From a virus: DNA of 64,000 nt. Where the stretch lies: positions 1 to 64,000 of IMG/VR virus record IMGVR_UViG_3300033141_004852. The stretch is one strand, 5' to 3'. The notes beneath the pieces were generated by a model that saw nothing but the letters and a program-made list of their open reading frames with translations, made no database searches and had not been told where the DNA came from. Shown here one piece after another: positions 8,364 to 17,093 of this stretch (positions within the stretch are counted from its first letter, which is position 1; each line of letters starts with the position of its first letter). The position numbers and the translations under genes were made by a program.

Positions 8364-11300
8364 TGCCGATTTTCCTCCCCGAAGCCGTCTCAACTTCGAG
8401 ACGACGTGTCAATTCCCAATGTACCAGATTCGAGAGGCGGCGCGCATCCGTATGTGTGTACCCCGTCCCCTGGACGACGATGTTCAGACTCCCGATGACA
8501 GGTGCCGTCCGCCCCTCCCCAGAGAATCTATGCCAACGACTCATAGGCTGCCAAGTAGTCGTGGTCGGGGTGTATTCATAGGGGGTAATCTCCGCTCCAG
8601 CACCCCATGCAGGACCATAGGGGCCCCGTGCGAATCCAGCGTAGCCGAGAGCTCCGTAAAGAGGAGATACCGGCCACATGACATCCGGCGGCGTCCAGAT
8701 ACGCTCATACTGCTTCGGTGGCAACTGCTGGGTATCCTTCTTTTGCTTCTTCTTTCCAGCCAAACCCGCGAAAAAGCCTACAGCCGCACCAACAGGTCCC
8801 AAACTTGCTCCAGCGAGAGTCCCCAAGCTGTACCCAGCGAGGGCACCCGTCAGTGGATCCCCCGCTTGGTAGGCGCTGTAGACACCCAGGCCGGAAATGA
8901 CAGCCTTCCCCGCCTTCGTCTGGAAAAACCCCCGCTTTGAAGTCGCCGGAGCCCCCACAGCAGGGGCACCCTCCGCTGTAGCGGCGGTAGTTGCCTTCCG
9001 CGTCTCGGCAGTGTTCTGCACCGTCGCTATAGTATTCTCCGCCACCGCCCGCCCTAGGCGGGATATACTTTGTACCGCCAACCCCGCTAGGGGACCTACA
9101 ACAGTAGGTAGAGAAGTTATCTGCCCGCCTGCGGTCGCTGGAGGCGTGACCATGACGGCACCGCCGACTCCGGGGACAATACCTCCGCCGCTGAAAGTCG
9201 TGGCGGCGCTTTGGAATGCCTGCGTCAACGCCCCCAAAGCAGTGATGAGTTTCTCGCGCATGACCAACTCGCGCTCCCGCGAGGAGAGCTCGCGGCGTAT
9301 CTGAGTATCCATCATCGCAATACGAGGACCCAGGTCGGCCAAAGCCGCCTGCACGCGCTCGAATCCCGCGGCGATATTTGGCAACTTCTCCAACTGAGGA
9401 AGAGCGTACTGCCCAATACCAATCTGGGCAGCGAGTGCCTTCCCAGACTCGCGGCCGGCCGCGCGCTCCCGCGCCGCCATCAACTCCTCGAAGAAGGTCC
9501 CCATGTTCTCGCGGACAATGCGTTGCACCCACTCCTTGGTGATGTCGGCGAACATCTGGTGTACCGCCTGCCAGATGTCGCCCTCACCGCGGAATGCTTG
9601 TGTGATCGCGTCGGCGAAAGCGTCCGACATCCGCTCGATCCCCGCATACCACTCCTGGAGGAACCGCTCCGCATACCCTCGCAACTCATCGAAGTATTGG
9701 CGTCCGCGTTCGGTAGTTACCGGCCACTCCTGGAGCAGGCGCTGGAGTTCCTGCACGCGGTCGATAATGCGGTCGAACTCCGTGGGGAGATTCGCCCTCC
9801 GCATTTCTCCCGCTACCTTGAGTTGCCACTGCTCATAGTCCTGGCGGATTCTCGCCAAGGACTGCCATATTTGCAATTGTTCTGCAAGATTACCAGTTTC
9901 CTCGTAGCGTCGGCGGAGCTCCGCCGCCTGGGCTATAATGTCGTTCCCAGCGAAGTCAATCATAGCCATATTGTAGTCATGCTGGAGACGGAGAAGCTGC
10001 TCCCGGAGACTTACTTGCTCGCGGAGGACGGTCAACATCGCCCGCAGGTCCCCCACACGCTGTGCCTCCCGAAACTGCTCGTCGGCGATCTTCAGCATGG
10101 TCTGGTAGTCATCGACCTGGAGAGCATGAAACTCCCGATAATCGAGAACCAAATCACGTACCGTATCCCGAAATTGCTTGATAGCTTGTGTCGCTTGCAC
10201 CACGTTCTTCTGCGCGTCCAGGACTCGCATGGCGATGTCCCGCCAGTCATCTGACGACCCGCGGAGAGACTGGACGAGTTCCCACACAGTTTGTCCCCCA
10301 ACCCCGGGGATACTGCGGGCAATGTCCATCTCCGCACGGAGCCGTGCTTGGGCGGACTCCAGAGCCTGCTGGAGGAATCTGTATTGATCCATCGCGTACT
10401 TCCACCCAGCACCTGCCTGTGCCTGAGCAATCTGCTGCTCCAGCCGCATTTCCTCCTGGCGATAATCATGGAGTTTCTTCACATAATCTAGTTCGATCCG
10501 AAGAGTCTCCAGGATTTGGACCCGCGCCATGTACTCCACAGTCTGGGCGTCGGCGGTTTCCTTGCGGAGGCGCTCCATCTGCATCCGCAGGGCGTCGAGA
10601 CGCTGAGTCCGCTCTGCCTCGATAGCGGCGATACCACCCCGTGCCTGCTGCATAGCATAGAACCACTGGCGCCGGTAGGCGAGTGGGTAAGTTTCCTTGA
10701 AGAGGGTGCGCATCTGCTCCAAACGTGCGCGGGCATCGGCGAGCGCGGCCTTCGTCGCCGCGGAGATCCCCTTTGTCGCCATTGCGCGGTCGATTTCTTC
10801 CACAGCCTCCCGGCTGCGATCGGCCATGTCCTCCCAGCGTTGGGAAAACTGTTGAATGCGCGTGAACCACCGTCCGAGGACGGAGGCGTCTACTTGCTCC
10901 ATCGCCTGTCGGAGTTCGCGGGTGAGATTGAGGGCGCGTCGTACCAGGCGGTCGTAGGTTTGTACGCGCTTCCCCAGATTACCCAACGGGTCAGGCTCTG
11001 GTTCCGTCGGTTCGGGGATTCCCGCCTGCTCATGCTCCAGCTCGAGAATCAACAGGCGCGTCATCTCAATTTCAGCCTGGACTTGTTTTGTCTTCCCCGC
11101 GTACTCATCCAACTTTCCAAGTGCTTTCGCCAAATCTTGGGTGGCACCGTAGCTCTCTGCCCCAACCTTCTCCAAGGTATCTAGGAGATCTCGTGCCCCC
11201 CTCACCGTCTTCTCGATAGTATCCGGGAGTGGAGACTGACGTATACTCCATTCGGATTTCGGAGTGAAAGCACGTTTGACATCTTCAATTCGTTTGATTA

Positions 11301-13377
11301 CTGCTTTCTCCTGTGCCTCCACCGCGCGCTCTTGCTTTTGAAGGACACCCCGCAACTCCTGCTCTTTACCCTTGAGTGCCTGAATCTGCGCCTCGCGCAT
11401 CTTGTCCGTCATCTCCCCAATGCGAAGCACAGCCCGCGCTACTACCCGCTCGACTGCTTCCACCCCGGGGACGAAGGAATCCGTGAAAGCCAACGCGCTG
11501 TCCTTCGTGGCCTTCTGCAAGAGAATGAGAATCTGCCGTAGCTCCTCCTGCTTCTTCCCCGTCTTATCCGCGCCTTCCGAGACCTCCTTATACTGGTCGC
11601 GGAGTTCGTAGAGGAGATTTGCTCGACGGCGAAGACCCTCGATCTGAGTTGCGTACGCCTGCGCTTCCCTATCTTTGGCTGCTATCGTCGTCGCTTCAAT
11701 TTCCTGTACAGCCTTCGCCAACCGCTCGGCCTCATACGCAGCGCGATTGAACCAGCGGTCGGCAGTCTTCCAAACCGCCAACGCAATGGCTGCGGCTGCC
11801 AAAGCAACCCCAACTGGGCCCAGAGACAGGTATAGGCTGTGGAGTGCTGCTCGCACCCCCGTGATCGCTACGGTAGTCCCCGCCAAACTTACATTGAGTC
11901 TGGTAGCTACGACTTGCGCCCCTCCAATCGCGAGCATGGCAGCCCGCACGGCAACTGTGAGAGCCCTCGTACGGAACAACATAATCCCCAGAGGGACCGC
12001 CAACGCCGTAGCCTTCACCCCCACTACGTCGATTACCTGCACCAACTTGCGGAGAATCTCCAGCAGTCCCTTCAGGGTCGATTGCGTCTCGGAACTTACC
12101 GCCAACCCCTGCAATGCCGCCTTCAGGCGCCCGTAGCGCACCTGAATCGAATCCAGGAAGATGATGTTCTCCTTCAGCGCCGAGCCCTGACTCTCGTAGG
12201 CGATGGTCGTCGCCTCGATAATCGCCGGGAGGGAATCCAGCAGCGTGCGAAACTCCGTGACCCGACGGACACCGAATGCCTCCGCGATGGCCTGCTTCTG
12301 CACGTCGGTGAGCGTTACCCACTTCGCCGACAGCTGCGTCAGCACAGTCATCAGGTCGAGCATTTCCCCGTGCTGGCGGCGGATGAAAATCCCCACCTTC
12401 TCCAACTCGCGGATGTTCTTCTCCCGGAAGGTATAGGTGAAGAGAGTCCGCAGGGCGGTGCCGATCTGTGCCCCGGAGCGCTTCGTGCGCTCAATCAACA
12501 CCGTCACCATCGCACTGGCTTCCTGAATTGAGAGGCCGGCGTCAGCAGCCGTCCGCCCAAGACGAGCTACACCCTCGGCGATGTCGCGGGTCGTCGCAGC
12601 GTAGCGGTTCGACAACTCGTTCCAGGCATCAAGGGTTGCCATCGCTGTTGAAGCTTGGAGATCGAACTGGTTGAGCGCCGCAGTCAGATACCGAGTAGCA
12701 TCGACGGCGGACATCTCCGCGATGTTCTGCGCCAGGAGGGAGACGGTCGTGAGTTCCACGACCTCCTTAGCCCGATATCCCTGTCGTGCCCAGTCGCGCA
12801 TCCCATCGATCACGGCGGATATACTGGACCCATAGCGCTCGGCCATGTTCACCGCCGCGTCCGCCATCCCCTGAATGTCACCGACGTGGCCTTGATAGAC
12901 CTTCCGCAAACCAGTGAGAGCGAAGTCTACCTCGGTGATAGTCGTGACCGACTGCCGAAGCCCATTCAGCGCCCCATAGACGGCACCTGTAGCGATGGCC
13001 CACGTGGCGATCTTACCGATAGCGTGGTCGATGTCCTTACGGAGGCGTTGGTAGGCGGTAGCGGTGTCGTCGACAGATTTCCGATGTTTGTCCGCCGCAC
13101 GCTGTCCCCGCTCGGCTGCCCGGCGCTGCCGTTCGGCAGCACGCTCCCCCTGTACGGCAGCGCGTTGATACGCCTTCTCAATATCTTGGACTTGAAGCGG
13201 TGCCTGACGAGCCGCGGTCGCAGCCTGTGCTGCAATCCGCCCAGCAAGCCCGGCCGTAGTCTGCTGTACGCGGCGCGCAATTTGCCCCAGAGTCTGCTCC
13301 ACCCGTCGCAGATCCTGGGGACTGAAGCCGATACTCAGGACATAATCGTACTGACCTCCGCCAGCGCCTGCCGACAT
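8353..13377 (-). CDS. Tail tape measure protein
   Basis: The tape measure protein sets tail length and is probably ejected with the DNA. It is the largest gene in the window (1674 residues). Residues 20-120 form a charged coiled coil. A TP901-type tape measure core follows (about 130-400, including ITEVDFALTGLRKVY). Hydrophobic segments lie near 455-540. A very long coiled-coil region extends to about 1350, and a Gly/Ala/Thr-rich tail contains further hydrophobic stretches around 1545-1590. The start forms a TAATG overlap with the tail assembly chaperone frame. At about 1.5 angstrom per residue this length predicts a tail of roughly 250 nm. Confidence 0.95.
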   Translation of the reverse strand: MSAGAGGGQYDYVLSIGFSPQDLRRVEQTLGQIARRVQQTTAGLAGRIAAQAATAARQAPLQVQDIEKAYQRAAVQGERAAERQRRAAERGQRAADKHRKSVDDTATAYQRLRKDIDHAIGKIATWAIATGAVYGALNGLRQSVTTITEVDFALTGLRKVYQGHVGDIQGMADAAVNMAERYGSSISAVIDGMRDWARQGYRAKEVVELTTVSLLAQNIAEMSAVDATRYLTAALNQFDLQASTAMATLDAWNELSNRYAATTRDIAEGVARLGRTAADAGLSIQEASAMVTVLIERTKRSGAQIGTALRTLFTYTFREKNIRELEKVGIFIRRQHGEMLDLMTVLTQLSAKWVTLTDVQKQAIAEAFGVRRVTEFRTLLDSLPAIIEATTIAYESQGSALKENIIFLDSIQVRYGRLKAALQGLAVSSETQSTLKGLLEILRKLVQVIDVVGVKATALAVPLGIMLFRTRALTVAVRAAMLAIGGAQVVATRLNVSLAGTTVAITGVRAALHSLYLSLGPVGVALAAAAIALAVWKTADRWFNRAAYEAERLAKAVQEIEATTIAAKDREAQAYATQIEGLRRRANLLYELRDQYKEVSEGADKTGKKQEELRQILILLQKATKDSALAFTDSFVPGVEAVERVVARAVLRIGEMTDKMREAQIQALKGKEQELRGVLQKQERAVEAQEKAVIKRIEDVKRAFTPKSEWSIRQSPLPDTIEKTVRGARDLLDTLEKVGAESYGATQDLAKALGKLDEYAGKTKQVQAEIEMTRLLILELEHEQAGIPEPTEPEPDPLGNLGKRVQTYDRLVRRALNLTRELRQAMEQVDASVLGRWFTRIQQFSQRWEDMADRSREAVEEIDRAMATKGISAATKAALADARARLEQMRTLFKETYPLAYRRQWFYAMQQARGGIAAIEAERTQRLDALRMQMERLRKETADAQTVEYMARVQILETLRIELDYVKKLHDYRQEEMRLEQQIAQAQAGAGWKYAMDQYRFLQQALESAQARLRAEMDIARSIPGVGGQTVWELVQSLRGSSDDWRDIAMRVLDAQKNVVQATQAIKQFRDTVRDLVLDYREFHALQVDDYQTMLKIADEQFREAQRVGDLRAMLTVLREQVSLREQLLRLQHDYNMAMIDFAGNDIIAQAAELRRRYEETGNLAEQLQIWQSLARIRQDYEQWQLKVAGEMRRANLPTEFDRIIDRVQELQRLLQEWPVTTERGRQYFDELRGYAERFLQEWYAGIERMSDAFADAITQAFRGEGDIWQAVHQMFADITKEWVQRIVRENMGTFFEELMAARERAAGRESGKALAAQIGIGQYALPQLEKLPNIAAGFERVQAALADLGPRIAMMDTQIRRELSSRERELVMREKLITALGALTQAFQSAATTFSGGGIVPGVGGAVMVTPPATAGGQITSLPTVVGPLAGLAVQSISRLGRAVAENTIATVQNTAETRKATTAATAEGAPAVGAPATSKRGFFQTKAGKAVISGLGVYSAYQAGDPLTGALAGYSLGTLAGASLGPVGAAVGFFAGLAGKKKQKKDTQQLPPKQYERIWTPPDVMWPVSPLYGALGYAGFARGPYGPAWGAGAEITPYEYTPTTTTWQPMSRWHRFSGEGRTAPVIGSLNIVVQGTGYTHTDARRLSNLVHWELTRRLEVETASGRKIGNVG

Positions 13378-13802
13378 TAGGAGAGCTTCAGCCTCCTCTC
13401 TCGACGCCGGAGATACTCACTCATCCCCGGTACGTCATTGCGCATCAAACACTCACCATAGACTTGTTGTTCCACGCGGTCCCAGAGATCGAAGCGCGGC
13501 TGAATATCCAGCAACGCCGCCCATTCAATCTCATAATAGCCGCATTGTAGCCCTTTCTCCTCCTCGGCACCCTTACTGCGGTTTACCCACAGCATGTAGT
13601 CATTGAAGTAATTCTCGATCACCCATCGAGGTGGTCTTGGGAACTTCATCGATGTTGTCTGACGCAGTGTCTCCGCCACGTCGCTTAGGAACCACGCTCT
13701 CCTGACCAATGCCATCGTCCGCGCGGGCACCTCCGTCAGCGGGTACTGCTCCCACCCGGGGATTTTCCCCTGCTTCCTCGCCAGCGAACAGAGACTCTGC
13801 AC
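13377..13802 (-). CDS. Tail assembly chaperone, frameshift extension (T part)
   Basis: This frame overlaps the 3' end of the preceding chaperone gene by about 200 bases and ends against the tape measure start. It is open from about 13853. No ribosome binding site precedes its first possible start (GTG at 13802), so independent translation is unlikely. Its sequence (KIPGWEQYPLTE near the beginning) looks like the T half of lambda G-GT-type tail chaperones. Switching from the upstream frame needs a +1 shift, and the codon CCC at 13809-13807, followed by TTT, allows it: tRNA-Pro can re-pair on CCT. The fusion would be about 479 residues. Confidence 0.7.
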   Translation of the reverse strand: MQSLCSLARKQGKIPGWEQYPLTEVPARTMALVRRAWFLSDVAETLRQTTSMKFPRPPRWVIENYFNDYMLWVNRSKGAEEEKGLQCGYYEIEWAALLDIQPRFDLWDRVEQQVYGECLMRNDVPGMSEYLRRRERRLKLS

Positions 13803-14817
13803 GAAAGGGGTTTTCTGCCGCTTTCTGTACTCGATCTCGCATTTCCTGTGAGATCAACCCGGCGAAGCCCGCCACACTGCGGGCAACGCGAATCAGTAGC
13901 GCCTCGTCGCCGCGGAACTTCGCAAGCATGGCATCCCATGCCTTCTGTGGGTCGCGTAGAGCATCCACTACGTTGTGGATACCGGCGTCGCTCAAGTCGA
14001 AGAAGTAGCGGCTCCGGTCGTTGAGGTCGCGGGCTGCTGCATAGAGGATCAGCGCCAGAGCACGGTCGGACCCGATAGTGATAGCGGGTTCCATCGCCCC
14101 CGCGAAGCGGAGACGCTTCCACAGGAGCTCCTCATCGATTTCCCGCAACTGCAACCGCCGAGCGTTGAGTTCCCTGCGCATGACCTCCTCCGAGCGCTTC
14201 CGCAACGCTTCGGGGTCGAGTTCCTCCGCCGGTGTCGTCTGACCAATGTCCGCGATGAGCATCTGCTGCGCCGTCTCGCGAATCGCCTGCGTCTCCGTCT
14301 GCAAGAGCATCTCCACCAACAGGAGCCGCAGGATTTCCTTCCGCAAACGCTCGTCGGCCCAATCGTCCGGGTAGCCTTCCGGGAATGGTAGTTTCTCCGG
14401 CGCGTCCTCATTGTCATCCAGTACCTCGGGGGTAGCCAAGTGCCAGAGTCTCTCGAACGCGGTCTTTAGCTCCAACCGCGCATAGAGTTCATAAGACGCC
14501 TCTATCTCGCGGAAATCATCCTCCATCGGGATCCGGCGCCGCCCATCCTCCGCCTCCTGGAGGAACTGGGTACGGAGATTACGAATCAGGACTCTCCGCG
14601 TGGCATCGAGGGCGCTCGTTACCGTCTCCGGCAACGCGACCAGACGCAGGCGCAAAACCTGCTTCGGTCCCAGGGGGATCTCCTCGATGATGTCCGAGAA
14701 AGAGGGATCGAAAGCCTCGATAGTGGTCAAGGCTGTTGCCTGCGCCTCCGTAGCACCATTTGTGTATGGGGTGTTGGGGACCTTCCCCGCACGCGGGTCT
14801 TCTCCCTGAGTAGCCAT
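13600..14817 (-). CDS. Tail assembly chaperone (G part)
   Basis: This gene lies between the tail tube and tape measure genes, the conserved place of the tail assembly chaperone that recruits tail tube subunits around the tape measure. The 405-residue product is long for this role (about 100-200 residues is usual). It is strongly helical and rich in Arg and Glu. Its C-terminal tail after about residue 340 is low-complexity and would be replaced by frameshifting. The start at 14817 has AAGGAGG at good spacing. A second gene in another frame overlaps its end, as expected for G/GT pairs. Confidence 0.72.
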   Translation of the reverse strand: MATQGEDPRAGKVPNTPYTNGATEAQATALTTIEAFDPSFSDIIEEIPLGPKQVLRLRLVALPETVTSALDATRRVLIRNLRTQFLQEAEDGRRRIPMEDDFREIEASYELYARLELKTAFERLWHLATPEVLDDNEDAPEKLPFPEGYPDDWADERLRKEILRLLLVEMLLQTETQAIRETAQQMLIADIGQTTPAEELDPEALRKRSEEVMRRELNARRLQLREIDEELLWKRLRFAGAMEPAITIGSDRALALILYAAARDLNDRSRYFFDLSDAGIHNVVDALRDPQKAWDAMLAKFRGDEALLIRVARSVAGFAGLISQEMRDRVQKAAENPFRAESLFAGEEAGENPRVGAVPADGGARADDGIGQESVVPKRRGGDTASDNIDEVPKTTSMGDRELLQ

Positions 14818-14836
14818 TATGGGCCTCCTTCTTATG

Positions 14837-14874
14837 GGTCTAGGGGACAACACCGGAATGCTGCCCCCTAGACC
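14837..14874 (-). terminator. Hairpin between tail tube and chaperone genes
   Basis: A perfect 10 bp inverted repeat (GGTCTAGGGG and CCCCTAGACC) with an 18-base loop lies in the 83-base gap after the tail tube gene. There is no U-run. It could act as a partial terminator or an mRNA-stabilising 3' end, favouring tail tube production over downstream tail genes. Confidence 0.5.
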
Positions 14875-14900
14875 AAAATCTCAGTGTAGCCGGGGGAACT

Positions 14901-15713
14901 TTAGTCCGCCGGATAACGTGCGTCGTGAGTCTGCAAGCTGCTGGAATTGTGGGCGAAGATCACCCAGGCATCGACGGTGCCACTGAAGCCAGCATCCTGC
15001 ACGTCCTGATCTGCGATCGAGATCAGACCGCCGCTGCCCGATGACTGCACGTTGGTATCATCTACCTCCACCGCCGCCGTCTCGCGGTCGCGGCCGGTGC
15101 CGTTCTGAATCTCCAGGTAGACCGCGCGTACATCGGAGAGGTCGGCCAACGCCAACGGGACCGGATCGTCCCACGTGCCTTCCCAACGCCCAGTAGCGCC
15201 ATTGCTCGACAGAGATGCCACGCGCTTGGACATGAACTGCGCGCCCCTCAAACACTCCATCGGGACGTCAGCCTGTCCGGCGAGTGTTCGCACCGCCTCG
15301 GCCCCAGGATCGCCCTTGGCGCCGCTGAGCGTTGCCGCCCAGTAGCCCAAGTACGTACTCCCGTTTGCATACCCAGTCAATGCCGGGTTGAGTGTCTCCA
15401 CCACAGCGAACAGGTAGGGGACGGACGTGCCCGCTCGCGCGATGACGGGCGCCTCCGCATTACGGGTGGTGAACCCAGACAGCAGCTCGTTCACGAGCGA
15501 AATGTTCGGGTTCTCGATGATGTCCACCGACTGCGGGCCCGGTCCGTATGCAACGATCTGGACGCCGGATGGATCACCGTAGACCTCGCGGGTGACCTCC
15601 TTTCGAGTCGGCTCGAAATCCAAGCCTCCCGCAGCGTTGCCAACGAGGACGCCGTTCACCCACAGACGCTTCTGCTTGGTGAACATTCCCCCCGCTCTTG
15701 TTACCAGAGACAA
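14901..15713 (-). CDS. Major tail protein (tail tube)
   Basis: This 270-residue protein is the likely tail tube subunit. It is beta-rich with few charged helices, has a length usual for siphovirus tube proteins, and sits immediately before the chaperone and tape measure genes. It starts with TTG at 15713. GGAGG lies nine bases upstream, and an ATG at 15720 is out of frame. A strong hairpin follows the gene. The next gene upstream is a glycosyltransferase, so the tube or another tail protein may be a glycosylation target (inference). Confidence 0.78.
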   Translation of the reverse strand: MSLVTRAGGMFTKQKRLWVNGVLVGNAAGGLDFEPTRKEVTREVYGDPSGVQIVAYGPGPQSVDIIENPNISLVNELLSGFTTRNAEAPVIARAGTSVPYLFAVVETLNPALTGYANGSTYLGYWAATLSGAKGDPGAEAVRTLAGQADVPMECLRGAQFMSKRVASLSSNGATGRWEGTWDDPVPLALADLSDVRAVYLEIQNGTGRDRETAAVEVDDTNVQSSGSGGLISIADQDVQDAGFSGTVDAWVIFAHNSSSLQTHDARYPAD

Positions 15714-15737
15714 AAGACATCACCTCCTTTCAGTATA

Positions 15738-16487
15738 TTATTCCGTAGGTTGACGCAGCCGTGGTACATCCCGCAACGACAGCCTGGGGTCGTTGTAGGG
15801 GTGTTTCCAAGCGGCTGCTCGGATTTCCTCGGGGTGCCAGTGGGGCTGACACCCCCATTTGGTGATGTAAAACGACCGATTGGCCTGGAAAGCCTTGGGG
15901 GGCACTACCTGCTCCCGTCCCATATCGGCAGGTGGGTGGAACTGGGTCTGGCCTCCCAGGTGGTACATCGGCGCCGCTGTCGTCAGCAGCATCTCACCCC
16001 CGGAGAGCACCACGCGGGTGTAGTAGTCATTGTCCTCGAAGTACCCGGGGAAGAAGTTCTCGTCAAACTCCCCCACGAGCTCCCACGTGCGCTTAGGCAG
16101 GATGAAGAAGGACATATCAGGCTCGCGATCCCGTACCTCGTAGGGTGGGCGGATGTCGGAGCAGAGAAACGACGGGATCGAAATCCCTGTGTCGCGGACA
16201 TTGTACGCCGTCGCCACCAAGGGTCTGCGCTCACGCCAGAATGCCACGAGGCGGTCGATGGTCTCCTCGTGGCAGAGTACGTCATCATTGGCAACGATTA
16301 CCGCATCCACCCCCGCGGCGAACATCGCGCGGCATCCAAGATTCCAACTGGCGGCGATTGACCGCCGCGCCCGCGAGTTGTCGACAACGAAGATACGGAG
16401 GCGGTGGTGCTTACTCGTCCAGGTACTCAATGACTGCGCGAAGCCAGACCAATTGTTCAGCACGGGTACGACGATGCCGATGTTCAC
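15738..16487 (-). CDS. Glycosyltransferase family 2 (GT-A fold)
   Basis: This is a cytoplasmic sugar transferase using a nucleotide sugar. Residues 3-9 form the first beta strand (GIVVPVL). FVVDNS at 33-38 and ANDDV at 66-70 (the DxD-type metal site) are standard GT2 elements, and FEDND at 150-154 supplies the probable catalytic acid region. The start is GTG at 16487, with GAGGAG upstream and a 4-base overlap with the previous gene. It forms a cassette with a GT4 enzyme and a deoxyribosyltransferase-like protein inside the tail module. The target could be a virion protein or the host wall. Confidence 0.87.
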   Translation of the reverse strand: MNIGIVVPVLNNWSGFAQSLSTWTSKHHRLRIFVVDNSRARRSIAASWNLGCRAMFAAGVDAVIVANDDVLCHEETIDRLVAFWRERRPLVATAYNVRDTGISIPSFLCSDIRPPYEVRDREPDMSFFILPKRTWELVGEFDENFFPGYFEDNDYYTRVVLSGGEMLLTTAAPMYHLGGQTQFHPPADMGREQVVPPKAFQANRSFYITKWGCQPHWHPEEIRAAAWKHPYNDPRLSLRDVPRLRQPTE

Positions 16488-16906
16488 GATGGCTTCTCCT
16501 CTACAGGTTTTCGCTCGCGGAGCCACGCGACGAGGAAACTTAGTGCTGCATTGAAATCGGGGAGGACGGCGGCACAATGGGATGTTATCCAGCCTCCCGT
16601 GGGCGTTGTCTGCGTCACCCCCACGACGCCTTTCTCCAGAAAGTACCCCCACATCATGTGGGTCAGCGACTCAGCAGCTCCATTATCCAAGTCAACGAGG
16701 AGCACATCGCACTCCGCGATTTCCCGCTTGTCGAGCTGGACCGCCGCCGCTGGATGACGGGTGTAGAAATCACGACTGGGAAGATAGTCGGCGGATGTGA
16801 CGACGGTAGGGTCCACCCCGGCGGCGCGGAGGGCGCTCTCGACCCGCACCGCCACGGCGTCCTCCTCGGGGAATCCCGACAACAATACGCGAATAGGCTG
16901 ACTCAT
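16484..16906 (-). CDS. Nucleoside 2-deoxyribosyltransferase-like protein
   Basis: This 140-residue protein has a Rossmann-like layout. It has an N-terminal strand (RVLLSGF) and, at about residues 66-93, the pattern CDVLLVDLDNGAAES followed by a small-residue helix and GVVGV. This resembles the D-G/E motif and following strand of nucleoside 2-deoxyribosyltransferases. The family cleaves or exchanges bases on deoxyribonucleosides, but phage members also work on nucleotide sugars or are uncharacterised. It lies between two glycosyltransferases with coupled overlaps, so a role in making a sugar donor is possible. The start has GGGAGGAG upstream. Confidence 0.5.
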   Translation of the reverse strand: MSQPIRVLLSGFPEEDAVAVRVESALRAAGVDPTVVTSADYLPSRDFYTRHPAAAVQLDKREIAECDVLLVDLDNGAAESLTHMMWGYFLEKGVVGVTQTTPTGGWITSHCAAVLPDFNAALSFLVAWLRERKPVEEKPS

Positions 16907-17093
16907 CTATCTGCTCCTCCCTCTCTCGGTTACGCGGCGCATCGCGTCGAGCATCGCGGCGGCGTCTGGCAATTTGGTGAGTGCGACGTCGTTGTAGGGC
17001 CGAATCCTCGGAGCAATCTGTGCAGAGGAAGACTCCCCCGTGGAGCCGCCCAGCCCGCACTCTCCCACAGTCTTCGCATTCCCCGATTTGCAT
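16907..17093 (-). other. Nested zinc-ribbon reading frame in the GT4 3' end
   Basis: An out-of-frame ATG at 17093 follows AAAGGAGGAACG, one of the best ribosome binding sites in the area. It opens a frame beginning MQIGECEDC and continuing to CTDC about 26 residues later: two CxxC pairs, as in the many small zinc ribbons of this phage. After that the convincing coding sequence (KLPDAAAML) is in the GT4 frame, one base away. Removing one G near the second CxxC would join the two into a zinc-ribbon protein of about 61 residues ending at 16907. It may be a mutated or wrongly read gene. Confidence 0.45.
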
